Shown here: one piece after another, positions 44,622 to 56,543 of the stretch
Layout of the letters: each line of letters opens with the position of its first letter
Position numbering within the stretch: the stretch's first letter is position 1
Source: Gigaspora rosea
Lineage: Eukaryota; Glomeromycota; Glomeromycetes; Diversisporales; Gigasporaceae
Direction: 5' to 3'
Assembly: GCA_003550325.1 (NCBI GenBank)
Contig: QKWP01001105.1
Location: 24,184 to 88,183 of the forward strand
Length of the DNA stretch: 64,000 nucleotides
The notes under the pieces: generated by a model
Databases searched by the model: none
The model's input: the letters and a program-made list of their open reading frames with translations, nothing else
Told to the model about the DNA's origin: nothing
Program-made: the position numbers and the translations under genes

Positions 44622-45966
44622 ATTTCAGATTATCTACTTTTTTATTAAAATTTTTAGCATAGCAATATAAATTTGAATCTTAAAACTATGCAAGAAAGGT
44701 GCATTTTATTTACTAATTTATTTTTTACTTTTTATTGATTTAGATCATATTAATTCAGCTCTTTTTTTATTTGTTAAGTTTGTAAGTATATATATTTATT
44801 GATCTAACTATTCATAAACATTTACTATTTATTCTATTTTATTTATATAGATTTATAAGATACATAAATAAATAAAATTTTTATTATGGAATGTGTACTT
44901 GTGACAAAGATAGAAAAAAATATATATAGGAAAATAAAAATATAAGGAACAAAGATACTAGAAAAATGATTTGTAATGAAGTATTTTTTGTTGAAAAAGT
45001 AAATGTTATTAGCTAAAATTAGTTTTTCACAATAAGAACTTCAGAATTACCTTATTTTAAAAATAAATAGAAGTTTAGGAGAGTGACAAAAATCAGGTGA
45101 TTTTTTAGAGGGGAGGGGTAAAAAAAGTTGAATTATATATAAGAACCTGACTATATATATATTGAGAAAGAGGAAGAGGGATAGGCCTCTGATAAAAAAT
45201 AATCAGGTGATTAATGACACAGCCCTTAAAAGATTCTATTTTCTGGTTTAAAGTGCTGAATTAGTAAATTAAATAGTCATAATTAGTAGTAAAATTTGTT
45301 TTTTTTGTTAAACATTCTCTGGTAAGTAATTTTGTAAATAAGCATATACTTTAAAATAGAATTGTACATTACTTTTCTTAAAATAAATATATCATTTATT
45401 TTATTTAAAATCAAATATTGAATTATTAAAATTAATTTTACAAACTATCTAGTTGTAGAAATTAATTTTCATACTTGCTATAATTATTACAAAATTTTTC
45501 AAACACAAATATAGATGAGTACACAGCAAGATCATGCTTAGAGTATATATAATATATATACTCTAAGCAAAGTTTTGCTATATACTCACTTATATATTAT
45601 TACTATAGCTATTTAAAAAAAGTTTAAATAAAAAATATAGTCCTGTTCAATTTCTAAAAAGTCTAGTTCTAAATTAGTTATATAGTATAAAAAAGAAAAC
45701 CAATAAAGCAATTAGGGTGGTAACAGATATTAAAAAATATTTTAAGGAGGAGGAGGTCTTTAATATCTTATATTATTAAATATAGAAGTTTATAATAGCC
45801 AATCAATTTGCTCTTATATAGAGGGAAGGAGGTAGGGGTATAGTAAAATAATATTACGTAATATATGTTACTACCCTTTTATATTTACAGTAAATTACCA
45901 GATACAAGACCCAGGTCTTTTATATTCTACTAATTTTAAACCCTTAATAGACCTCAGGTATAGTAC
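44622..45966. other. AT-rich intergenic DNA with a dispersed repeat
   Basis: The stretch 45067-45232 (GTGACAAAAATCAGGTGATT, AACCTGACTATATATATA, GATAAAAAATAATCAGGTGA) recurs in inverse orientation at 63831-63969. A small perfect palindrome GAGTATATATAATATATATACTC is near 45540. No gene seen. Confidence 0.55.
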
Positions 45967-46427
45967 AGGACCCCGAAGAACTCTGATACAACTCAGATGA
46001 TTCTAGGCTAAAGCCAGGTGCATTTATATGTTTTTGATTATTTAATTAAAATTAGTGTAAGGGTTAGTTAGAGGTTAGGGTTAGGGCTTGGCTTATAAGT
46101 AAAATTGTCTTCCTGACATTTTTTATTAATATTTCTAGACAGGTTTAGATACTCGTTTTTTGTATTTTTGGCATTTTTCACTTTTTTTCTTTGTTTTTGT
46201 CTCGTTGGGCTGATCTGTAAAGATCAAATTTTACAATTTGATTGGCTTTCTATCATGTGAACGCACCTGGCTTTAGACAACCTCTAAAAAGGAAATTTTG
46301 TATAGAAATTCATCAAACGTTGCATTTTTATTTAAATTTTGCTCTATTTTATATATCTATTTGGCTAAAATACTGCTAAAATTATACAAACTCAGATCTG
46401 AGTTGTATTAGAGTTCTTTGGGGTCCT
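45967..46427. mobile_element. TIR element carrying a nested MITE
   Basis: Outer ends AGGACCCCGAAGAACTCTGA and (inward) AGGACCCCAAAGAACTCTAA, each followed by TACAACTCAGAT. Flanks TATAGTAC and TATAGTAT agree at 7 of 8 positions, a likely 8-bp duplication. A second element sits inside at 46008-46276. Confidence 0.75.
46008..46276. mobile_element. Nested MITE with CTAAAGCCAGGTGC ends
   Basis: CTAAAGCCAGGTGCATT at the left; CTAAAGCCAGGTGCGTT read inward from the right. It contains AGGTTAGGGTTAGGG and GATCAAATTTTACAATTTGATTGG. Lies wholly within the element at 45967-46427. Confidence 0.75.
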
Positions 46428-46794
46428 TATAGTATATAGCTAAGAGTTCATATTGTATAGTGTAAAAATTTGAGATGCATATATACTTTGCATTTATAAT
46501 ATGCAATTTACATTTTTTAAAAAAAAAACAACATTTAATTAAAGAAGATCCTGCAATCTGCATTTGGGTATAGTATATAGTGGGTCTATTATCTAGAGGG
46601 ATCTTGTATTCTGCAATTTATAATATTTGATTTATACTATCAATTGAAGCATTTAATAATCTTAGTAAAAATTAGTGAATTCTTAAATAAAAGTACCAAA
46701 TTTAATTATAGTAATTTTTTTTAACTTCAAAGTGCCTATCTTGGAACTCAAAACTTTTTATTCAAGATATTAGGGCCATCAGTAGTGTTTCTAT

Positions 46795-47125
46795 GAACCT
46801 GAATTGAACTTAGATCAAGTTTAGGTTCAGGTTCAGGTTCAATATTGAACCTGAACCTGAACATTTTTTAAAACATATGCAGGTTTAGTTTAGTATTGAA
46901 CTTTTAGAGCTGGTTTAGGTTCAGTTCAGGTTCTGTTTATAAGTTTATAAACATGTTTAGATTTAGTTTAACATTCTTATAGACTAGTGCTCTTAGGTTT
47001 GGGTTCAGGTTTGGTTTGCCAGACCAGACTCAAACTCTAAATTTTATTATTCCAAACTTCATACTAAACTCAAATTCAATTATAAGTTTGGTCAGAGCTA
47101 GTTCCAAAGTTTGCAAGCTAGTTTG
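46795..47125. repeat. Word array of GGTTCAGG and CCTGAACC
   Basis: AGGTTCAGGTTCAGGTTCAA then TATTGAACCTGAACCTGAAC form a near-perfect palindrome around 46845. Degenerate copies (TTTAGGTTCAGTTCAGGTTC, CAAACTTCATACTAAACTC) extend to 47125. Same construction as the hAT-like arrays, but ends are not defined. Confidence 0.55.
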
Positions 47126-47157
47126 AGTCTAAATATACATATATATAATTTTGGATA

Positions 47158-48230
47158 CTAAACAAGTTTACTTAGAGTAATAAATATAAATCAATTAGTA
47201 AAATTTAGAGAATTATAGCATTTTGTATAATTTTATTAATAAAATTATTAAAAATCTTATTTATATGAAATTTTACTAATTGATAATAATTTCTTGTACT
47301 AATTAAACTTGTTTAGTACCAAAAATATATCAATTGGGCATATTTATTTTACTTTTCTTAAAATTCAAAGAAAGGTTGCTTTAATTTTAAAAATTTTTAT
47401 TATAAATTCAAAATTAAGCATCTTTGGTGTAAATTTTAAGAAAATAAAATAAAATCTATTGAAATATGTAATTTTTGTTGCTAAACAAGTTTACTTAGAG
47501 CTAAAAGTTAGAATCAACTAGTAAAATTTAAAGAATCATAGAAATATGTATAATTTTATTAATAAAATTATAAAAATTTCTATTATTCTTTAAATTTTAC
47601 TAATTGATCATAACTTCTTGCACTAAGTAAACTTGTTCAGCATCAAAAAATACATCAATTTGGTATAATTTATTTTACTTTTCTTAATAAAATTTGAAAA
47701 AAGAATGCTTGATTTTGGAAATTTTTATTAAAAATTCAAAATTAAGTATCTTTAATGTAAATTTTAAATATGTTGTATTTTTTGGTACTAAACAAGTTTA
47801 CTTAGAAAAAAAATTAGTTTATATTAATTAAATTTAGACAATCATAGAATTTGTATAATTTCATTAATAAAATATTAAAAATTTTTTATATGAAATTTTA
47901 CTAATTGATTATAACTTATTGCACTAAGTAAACTTGTTTAGCACCAAAAAATAGATCAAATTGGTATTATTTATTTTATTTTTCTTAAAATTTGAAAAAA
48001 GGATGCTTAATTTTAAAATTTTTATCAAAAATTTAAAATTAAGCATTTTTGACATAAATTTAAGGAAAATAAAATAAAATATACCAATATGATGTGTTAT
48101 TTGTTACTAAACAAGTTTATTTAGAGCAAAAAGTTAGTTTAAATAAGTAAAATTTAGAGAATTATAGAAATTTGTATAATTTTATTAATAAAATTATACA
48201 ATTTTTTTATTTTTGAATCAACTCTTTCTA
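47158..48230. repeat. Palindromic satellite (family C), period about 315 bp
   Basis: CTAAACAAGTTTACTTAGAG starts units at about 47158, 47481, 47788 and 48105. Within each unit its mirror AAGTAAACTTGTTTAG comes about 155 bp later, and a second palindrome (AATTAAGCAT / ATGCTTAATT) fills the other half. A unit is therefore two palindromes back to back, 3.4 units in all. Unrelated in sequence to families A and B but alike in design. Confidence 0.8.
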
Positions 48231-48539
48231 ATGATTCCTTGTACCAAATTTTCTACAAATCCTGATTTATAAAAACTTTAGAGTTAGTATATTTGTATAT
48301 AACAAAGACTTTATTTAGAAACAACTTAAATAAAAAGTTTTAGATCAGATTTGAGAAACCTAAAATTAGAAATGAAAAAGAACTCTTCTTTGGGTTTGGC
48401 TTTTCAAGTAGAAGACTTTATTTCTATAAAAGATGTAGCAGAGCTATAACCTTAAAGTTTTTTAGCAAATGTAAAAGTTCAGATAGAAGCTTACTTTTGG
48501 TCAAGTATACTATTTTTTAAAGTATGGAACCTATACTCT

Positions 48540-49330
48540 TTACAAGTTTTGATACTTTCAATATTTTTTTTTTTAGTTTTTTCAAAATTTTTGCCAAAAA
48601 GTAAAAAATCCAATTTATTCTTTTCAAAAGATTAGCAATTTACTTTTTTTAATTTGGAAATGTGCCTAACTAATCAGAGCTAGATTATGAGTAAATTTTA
48701 GTTTTTGCAAAATAAACAATAAATAATACATGAGGTTTATTTAGAAAAAAAATCCAAACAAAAATTTTTTCTAGAATTTTTTTTAGGTACAGTTTTCTTT
48801 TTTATATATATAGAATATTTAGATAGACTTTTGTCTATACAGTATTATATAATTTTTATTTAATAGCACTTTCATCCTTTTTTCTTTGTTTTCTTTTTTT
48901 CTTTGTAATTTTTCTTTTTTTAGGCTTTGTTAATAGGATAGAATTTTTTTTTGTTTTCTTATTTTTTATTTTTATTAATTTTGTTAGTATTTTAGATCTT
49001 GTAGTTACTTTTTTCTTTTTTATTTTCTTTTATTTTCTTTGCTTTATCATCATTTTTTCTTGTATAGTTGAGTTTTGGATATAATTATTTTTGTTATTAA
49101 TGCTAGGTAGGAGGTATTTGAAGTAAAATTCTATATTACTTTTTGATGAGCTTGACAAAGTTTATATCTGCTTTATTCATAAGATAGTGTGACAAATCAT
49201 ACATAGGTGCTTTTAAAATAACTGAGTGATATCAAATTTTATATTAGATATTTATTTTATTATTATGATTTTTTATATAATAATCCAATACCAGTTTTAG
49301 AAAAAATATTAGCAAGATTTCAAAGAATAA
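48540..49330. repeat. Diverged copy of the 25.6-26.6 kb core repeat
   Basis: The order of blocks in the core of the 25094-27003 element is repeated: TTTTCAAAAGATTAGCAATT, AATTTGGAAATG, ATAAACAATAAATAATA, CAGTATTATATAATTTTTAT, then a pyrimidine-rich stretch. A shorter copy of the first part lies at 49720-49900. No coding. Confidence 0.55.
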
Positions 49331-50274
49331 TAATAATAAAAAAAAAAAAAAAAAATTAATATTTTAATCATTGAGAATACTCTTTCTGACAATTCCTTGT
49401 ACCAAAATTTTCAAAAAAGCTAAAACTGTAGTTAGTATATCTAAATATATCAAAACTTTACCAAGCTGCTATTGGGTACAAAGTCTATTTACTGAATATT
49501 TTGTACCTAAAATAGAAATAAAAAAAACTAGCAAACTTTTAAGCAAAACATTTTGGTAAGCTGTAGTACTATTGAGCAAAAAAATAGTAAAGAAACAGCT
49601 AGAAAAACTCTAGAGTTTTTTCAAGTCCTATAAATCTAAAAATAAAAGTAAAAATCTGGACAGATATACTATTCTATATAGTGTAACACTTACAAACCTC
49701 TTTTGTTTTAGTATTTTTTATGGCATCTCTTTGGTCTTTTTAAAATTTCAAAAAAGTAGGTATTTCAGTTTACTTTCTTCAAAAGATTGGCAGTGTTTAC
49801 TCCTTTCAAATTAGAAATGCGCTACCAAATTAGAATCAAGTCACAAGTGAAATCAGATTCTTTGAGATAAACAATAAATAATATGTGAGTTGTTTTGAAG
49901 TAAAATTTGAAATAAAGTTTCTTTCTAGAATATTGATAAATATAGATCATTCTCTAAATAAAGTATTAGCTATATCTGAATAAATTTTTATTACTTATAA
50001 AACTTTTAAAAGTTTAGTCAAATACTTTTTAAAGATGCATACTATGCCTTACAATATATTTATAATATCTCATTTATATTTTACAATGTATATAATATTA
50101 TTCATTTCACAATAAGTACACTAGCTAGTACACTATTTATTATACAATAACTAATATACACAAATATTTCTAAATACTGCTACTATAAAATGTTGTATTT
50201 ATAAACTATACATGGCCTAAATATAATAAAAAAATTGAGTTTGGAATATTAATTCCCAATACATAGTACTTTTT
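49331..50274. repeat. Intergenic DNA with a partial repeat copy
   Basis: 49720-49900 carries CTCTTTGGTCTTTTTAAAAT, TCAAAAGATTGGCAGTGTTT and ACTCCTTTCAAATTAGAAAT, matching 25900-26080. The remainder is AT-rich with no feature. Confidence 0.5.
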
Positions 50275-50990
50275 ACTTCTAGAAAACAAGTAGAACTAGT
50301 TAAGAAAACATCTTGCAACTTTCACTTACTAATTGCTTAGATTGCTAAAGCACCTTCTGACCTTTTAAACTTCACTTTTTATCTAGTTTTAAAACTATTG
50401 CATCCTACTGCATCCATGTTAAAAAACAAAAAATCCAAAAATAAAATATCAACAACTCAATTTAGTTTTTTGTTTTGTTATAAAAGTACTTTAAAAATTA
50501 CAATCAACTATATAAAAAAAAAAGATTGTTGCTAACTATAATTATTCTAATTTTAGCCAATCAAACCAACTTCTGCTATGCTTGAGGTTTTCAAGGGCAA
50601 TTTAAACACTAGTTTTCAAAAATTTTTGAGTATAGCGAAAGTTCATTTTGGCTAAAATTAAACCAAATGTAATTGGTAATAATCTTTTTTTTTTTTTATA
50701 CAGTCAACTGTAATTTTTAAAGTACTTTTATAAGCAAAAATCATCATGTCATATGAGAATTTTTTTTTTGTAACATGCAATATAAAAATCAACTTGAGTT
50801 GTTAGTATTTTACCTTGAGTTTTTACTGTTTTTTAACTTGGAATACAGTAGGATACAAAGTTTCAAGAACTAAATGAGAAGCAAAGATTTAAAAGATCAG
50901 AAGGTAGTTCGGTGACCTAAGCAATTGGTGAGTGAAGTTGCATATTCTGATTTTACTAGTTTTGCTTGCCTATTAAAAAAATACTATTTC
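50275..50990. mobile_element. Palindromic element, about 0.7 kb
   Basis: The left arm (AACTTTCACTTACTAATTGC, CTTCTGACCTTTTAAACTTC, TTGCATCCTACTGCATCC) is mirrored by the right arm (GAAGCAAAGATTTAAAAGAT, CAATTGGTGAGTGAAGTTGC, read inverted). Arms reach about 300 bp and join a centre near 50600 containing AATTTTAGCCAATC and its mirror. It is a fold-back element with no coding, about 80 bp upstream of the LINE. Confidence 0.7.
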
Positions 50991-51731
50991 GAACTACATT
51001 CTAAACTGTACTTAATTTTTTTGTTATATTTATTTAGATTATGAGTATAATTTATAAATGCAACATTTTGACGATCGACGTATACTCTGCAGAAGACATC
51101 TGCCGAGTGCTCTAGGGAAAATGCCATAGCAAGACTTCGAAGGAAAAGAGATGCAACCATACCAGAAACAAGGGCAGCAGCCCTTGTCCTAAAGAAATGT
51201 AGTACATTAGACGTAATTAGAAGCGACAACGGAAAGAAAATAAAGAAAGTTCACAACACAAGAAGCAAAAATGGAGAAACGATAGCTCTAGTACAAATGA
51301 CAATGACCAAGGAAAAGGAAGCGGAAACAACCCCTCTTCAGCTATTTCTAGTGCAAGTACAACAGACTCGACATCTTCAGACTGAATGGAGATTATGGAA
51401 CGTGAGGCAGAGACGATAGAACTACAAAGACAGCTCAAAGTAGACAATAATCTTACGAAAAATTCTACGGTTTTTGATATGGAAGGTTCTGGAAATTTGG
51501 GCAATGATCGATCCGATCGATCAGGTGAGCGATTTCACCTGATCTGCAGATTGGTGTCAATAACACGAATCTAGATACGGAACCCATCAATGATGGGAAA
51601 ATCGGAAACAAAGTTCTCCCCAGGAAAAAAAATCATGGACAAGTTTTTTCACAAAACTAACAAGGGGAAGGGCCACTTACTCCACCTTCTCACCCAGAAT
51701 CAACATAAGCACAAAAAATAATAATGCATTA

Positions 51732-52856
51732 ATGTTTGATATACAAAAACTCAATAAAATTTCTACTAATGACATAGTATCCACACTTCATAGCAAAATG
51801 GGTGAAGACTTCATAGGGGCCAAACCACATTTTGTCAGAGGAACTTGCATATATCTGGAAATAATATTTGTTGATGATCATAGAATGAGAAAATATGCAA
51901 AAGAGGGGATAAATATATTTCACCAAACCTTCTATAGTTATATCGCATCTAGATCTAACCAAGAATTGTTGTCAGTAAGACTGAAAAAAGTTCCAATCAC
52001 AGACAAAGAAGTAATCACAGAGGAGATTAAAGGTGTTTCTGAAAATATGGGTGACATCAAAGCAATTAAACCCCTGTTATATGAAGGAACTCCAATACAA
52101 TCTGAACAATGGGTTGTGATTTTTGACATAACTGAGGACAGTGAATTGACACAACGAATTCCAAGATATGTTAACATAATGGACCAAAAAGTGGTAACAG
52201 AATAGAAAGAAGCTCCTAAGCTTTGCTTTTTCTGTGATGGTGAAGGACATATAAAAAGAGATTGTAGGCTATTAAAGGAAGCCAACAATTTACGTTAACA
52301 TTATAAAGAGTTCAAAGAACTTAATAAGCAAGTTACAAGAGAGGGTGCTTTAGAAAATGCTCAAACAAAAGTAGAAAAAAGAGTAGAAAATCCATATATT
52401 GATAATAGTCAGGAGATTGCCACACAAAAAACTGTAGTAGTGGATCAAGATGTAAATATGGAAAGGGAGACAACCCCATCTGAATCAGAGGAGGCACAAT
52501 CAAACCTACAAATTGAAAAGGCAGTGAAATCCGGTAATGAAAAACCCTCAAATAAATTAACAAAGAACTTAAAAGAAAGAAACATTGTTCCAGTTACTCC
52601 AATTATGAATAGAGAAGAGAGTAATCAGAAAAATGATAATAGGTCATATGACCAGCATACCCTAATGAACAACAGAACTAAAAATACAATGCAACCAATG
52701 GAGGATGATGGATTTATTGAGGTTACCCACAATAAAAAAAAGAAAAATAAAACGGATAAACAAGAAAAGAGAGAACTTATAGGTCCATACAAAAATTCAA
52801 AACATCACAATAATGAGAGAAGAACATGTAATTACAGTTGCAACATTAAATGTTAA
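51732..52856 (+). pseudogene. LINE ORF1 with CCHC zinc knuckle
   Basis: One frame of about 375 codons, broken by stops at 52203-52205 and 52296-52298. The zinc knuckle CFFCDGEGHIKRDC (CX2CX4HX4C) is at 52224-52265, between the two stops. Upstream is a gag-like region (FIGAKPHFVRGTCIYLEI...). Downstream is a charged, Asn- and Lys-rich tail ending close to the ORF2 start. In this family ORF1 binds the element RNA. The last 44 bases overlap ORF2. Confidence 0.8.
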
Positions 52857-53290
52857 AGGACTTAATAATAGAAACAAATGCAATGAAACATTAACCCTCC
52901 TCAAATCATATAAATTAGACATTATATTAATTCAAGAAACCAATCTAAATGATGTATCTATACAGAACTTTCTTAAGAACCAATGGTATCTAGACTCAAT
53001 ATGGTCGTTAAAGGTAGCTATACTAGCAGGAAATAGGAAAATAAGCTTCAGCAATCAACAAATTCAATATAATGAAAGAGTAATAATAGTTAACTTTCAA
53101 CTAAAGCATTTAACTTTTCAAGTTACAAATGTTTATGCACCCCCAAATATCTCAGATAGGTGTGAATTTCTGAAGTCATGGGTACCTAGTAGAAATACAA
53201 ATGCAATTAACATCATAGCTGGTGACTTCAACATGAATCTAAACCCAACAAATGACAGAATTAGTCAATCCATTTATATCTAAGGAAATT
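52813..53290 (+). pseudogene. LINE ORF2, APE-type endonuclease part
   Basis: Starts with ATG inside ORF1 in another frame. VATLNVKGLNN, IILIQETNL, VTNVYAPPN and IIAGDFNMNLNP are the N-terminal, Glu, Tyr and GDFN blocks of APE endonucleases. The frame ends just after NDRISQS, and the next frame resumes already beyond the domain. The C-terminal third with the SDH catalytic block is therefore missing: an internal deletion plus a frame change near 53270. Confidence 0.8.
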
Positions 53291-54820
53291 GTAGCTGATC
53301 TCAGAGATAAGGAGTCGACCTCAGACTGGGATTACTATAAGGTTCGGTGCCAATTAATTTATAGAGCTTGTAAACCACCCACTGCCCCAGAAACTCATAT
53401 ACAAAAAATACATAAAAGATTAACAGAACTAAATAATAAAATAGCCAGAGATCCTCAACTAACGAACCTAAGTATTGTAGTAGAACAGTTGAAGTTGGAG
53501 CTACAAGAGGAGTTGAAATTTCTGACAAAAAAGTGGCAGCTAAAATCAAATATCAAGTGGTTAGAAGAAGGTGAAAAATCAACAAAGTACTTTTTTGAAC
53601 GCTACAAATCAAGAACATCACGGGAGGCAACAAATTTAGTTAGAAATCCTGAACTACAAGCTGTAGAAGATCAGTTAGAAATTTTGCAGTACATCAGGAA
53701 TCAATTTGAAGCGATATATCAAGATGAACCGGTAGAGATAGAAGCAATAGAGGCCCTTACTAATGACCTTCCATCAGTATCACAGCAACAAAATGAGGCA
53801 TTAATAAAAGAAATCAGCTTACAAGAAGTCATGGATACAATAGATAAACTTCCAAATTATAAAGCACCAGGTTCAGATGGAATAACATATGAATTTTACA
53901 AGACTTATTGTGAGGAAGTTTCTCTAGTTCTTAAGGAGGTTTTCAATAAAGCACTAGGCTTGGGTATAATCCCAGACTCATGGAGAAAATCAGTAATTAC
54001 CCTGCTCTCTAAAAAGAATGAGGCCCTTGAAAATATTGGTAATTGGAGACCCATCTCACTAGTAAATGCAGATGCTAAAATCTTTATGAAGATCATGGCG
54101 AACAGACTTAACTATATCTGCAAAAACATTATAGATGACTATCAAGCAGGCTTTGTAAAGGACAGATCAATTGTTGATGCAGCCTTGGACATTATAAGTA
54201 CAATGAGAAGTCAAGAAAATCAGTCTGATACAGCTTGGCTACTCTTCTTAGACCAAAAAAAAGCCTTTGATAGTGTGAATCATAACTATCTAATATAAGT
54301 ACTTAGAAAAATGGGCTTTAGCTTCTTTTTTGTGAATCTAATTAGAAACCTTTTTGGAAACTTAGTAGGGCATATAACAGATGCAGGTTTGCTCTCCACT
54401 CCATTTAAGATTAGAAGAGGAGTCAGACAAGGTGACCCTCTCTCCCTCCTACTTTATGTGATAGCTTTTGAGCCTCTTTTTAGGTTGTTAATTTCAAGAT
54501 ATATGGAGCTCCTACAGGATCTACTACATTCAAGATAACTGCCTATGCTGATGATCTAACAGTAGGACTAGGCTCAATAGAAGATTGGAACACATTAATG
54601 AACTTTTAGCAAAATATAAAATGTTAGCAAATGCAGTAGTAAATAAGAAAAAATCTAAACTGTTACCTCTAACAGAAAAGGCTAGTCAGACAATATTACC
54701 AGGTGAGAGAAACTTCGACAAATTAGAAAAAAATGGAACAATTAAAATCCTTGGATTTGAGGTAGATAAAAAAGGTCAACCAAGCAAAATCTTTAAAAAA
54801 ACATTACCACAAAACTAAAG
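53252..54820 (+). pseudogene. LINE ORF2, reverse transcriptase part
   Basis: Blocks in order: LPNYKAPGSDGITYEFYKTY, GNWRPISLVNADAK, DDYQAGFVKDRSIVDAA, motif A FLDQKKAFDS, motif B RRGVRQGDPLSLLLY, motif C AYADDLTVG (Tyr-Ala-Asp-Asp at 54544-54555). A stop at 54296-54298 falls between motifs A and B. The frame changes before motif C and again near 54600. The catalytic Asp residues of motifs A and C are all present despite the breaks. Confidence 0.85.
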
Positions 54821-56458
54821 AAGCTAACAAAGAACATGAAAAGAAGAGGCCTCTCATTTAAGGGTAGAATTCTAATAGCAAAATCACTTCTATTATCGAG
54901 AGTGTGGTTTGCTTCTTATATACCTCTCCCTAACAAAAAGCAATTAGGAAAAATTAATGAGATAATGATCTCCTGAATAAAGAACAAGTCAAGGCTCCTT
55001 CCAAGATATGCGATATATCAACAAACACAGGAAAATAATGGGTTAAATGCCCCAGTCCTTATAGACATGCTTGATGCAAGGTTAATAATGGTTTGGATGA
55101 AACTCTGGACTTGCAAAAACTTCTGGGCAACAAATGAGAGATTGAAAATAGAATCTGCACTGCTTAGAAGATGGAAAAAAACAGTACAAAAGGTTCTTTC
55201 CACCTCACCAATTCAGCTAAAAGGTTGGCTTTGCGAATGGAAACCATACCTCACAGCTTGGAAGTGACTAAAAGGGGAAATACCTGATAGCAGCAAGAAT
55301 TGGCCTTGGAACCTAGAGGACCTCAGAATTATGGGAACAACTGCAAATAATATAACAACAGCAAAAGCTGCAGACTACCTCAAAAAGTTATCTATTACGA
55401 GTACTCTTACACAGACAAACTTTTTTAGTAAACCTAACAGCAAAGAAAACTGGGCATGGTCACTAATAAAATGGGCACCGAATATTAAAAAAGATATCTT
55501 CTGGAGGTTACTCCACAAAGCACTTCCCCTAGGTACAAGAATAGTGCACATAGACCCAATGATCTCACGTGACTGTCCATGGTGCCCTGATGAAATACAG
55601 ACAATAGAACATTTTGCAATGGGTTGCCNNNNNNNNNNNNNNNNNNNNNNNNNNNNNNNNNNNNNNNNNNNNNNNNNNNNNNNNNNNNNNNNNNNNNNNN
55701 NNNNNNNNNNNNNNNNNNNNNNNNNNNNNNNNNNNNNNNNNNNNNNNNNNNNNNNNNNNNNNNNNNNNNNNNNNNNNNNNNNNNNNNNNNNNNNNNNNNN
55801 NNNNNNNNNNNNNNNNNNNNNNNNNNNNNNNNNNNNNNNNNNNNNNNNNNNNNNNNNNNNNNNNNNNNNNNNNNNNNNNNNNNNNNNNNNNNNNNNNNNN
55901 NNNNNNNNNNNNNNNCAAAGAAAACTGGGCATGGTCACTAATAAAATGGGCACCGAATATTAAAAAAGATATCTTCTGGAGGTTACTCCACAAAGCACTT
56001 CCCCTAGGTACAAGAATAGTGCACATAGACCCAATGATCTCATGTGACTGTCCATGGTGCCCTGATGAAATACAGACAATAGAACATTTTGCAATAGGTT
56101 GCTGCATTAGTCGTAAGATGTGGGAACTTGCATATAATACATTTGGACTTTCACAAAGAGTAGATCCTCCAACCACAATGGAAGAAATATTCACAGCATC
56201 TAATGCTGGATTAACTCAATCACACAAGTCGATTGTCTGGCTGCATATCACAGTAATATATGAAATTTTGGTCTGGTTTTCAAATAGGCAGTGGGGTAAT
56301 GTTATGATGTCGGAACCAGCAATACAGTTCATCTGGAAGTCCAGAATTGCAAAAGAAATAAATGTGGCATTGAAATGCCGACTACTAAAGAAAAAGGAAA
56401 GAGCTTTTTTGAAAAATGTATATAGTGCAAATAAGTTAGAAAATAATTGTATATAATA
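54821..56458 (+). pseudogene. LINE ORF2 C-terminal part with zinc-binding motif
   Basis: RRGLSFKGRILIAKSLLLSR and a Trp-rich region lead to FWRLLHKALPLGTRI and CPWCPDEIQTIEHFAIGC, a CX2C...HX4C motif found at the C-terminus of many LINE ORF2 proteins. Stops occur near 54974 and 55265. The frame after the gap runs to a stop at 56454-56456. The motif appears twice only because the gap flanks are duplicated. Confidence 0.75.
55441..56103. other. Assembly gap (287 N) with duplicated flanks
   Basis: N fill covers 55629-55915. The 188 bp before it (55441-55628) and the 188 bp after it (55916-56103) are the same LINE segment with about three mismatches. This is either an unmerged contig overlap or a join between two allelic or paralogous copies. 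LINE length in this window is therefore overstated by up to about 475 bp. Confidence 0.85.
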
Positions 56459-56543
56459 TTTTGTATATATAATTTAGTATAATAAAGAGCGTCATTTGAC
56501 GTCCCCAGATAATCGCTATCTCAGGGTTTAAAAAAGAAAAAAA

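Larger units (their letters stand above)
51071..56543 (+). mobile_element. Damaged LINE (non-LTR retrotransposon), two ORFs
   Basis: Order: Ser/Asn-rich ORF1 leader (51060-51385), ORF1 with CCHC knuckle, ORF2 with APE-type endonuclease, reverse transcriptase and a C-terminal CPWC-H-C zinc motif, short 3' end with TAATAAAGAGCGTC and an A-rich tail. The left flank AAATGCAACATTT and right flank AATGCAACGTTTA form a roughly 13-bp target-site duplication, showing insertion by target-primed reverse transcription. ORF2 has several stops and frameshifts and lacks part of the endonuclease, so the copy is dead. The APE-RT order and CCHC-bearing ORF1 suggest an L1-like or Tad-like clade; which one needs a tree. 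Confidence 0.9.

Noticed and set aside
46060-46090. TTAGGG-like repeats as an internal telomere
   Set aside because: Only two or three imperfect units (GTTAGAGGTTAGGGTTAGGG) lie within a nested MITE, and similar patches occur in other MITEs (22500, 27800, 62490).
51217-52563. Several minus-strand open frames of 76-116 codons
   Set aside because: All are shadows of LINE ORF1 and lie opposite its zinc knuckle and charged tail.
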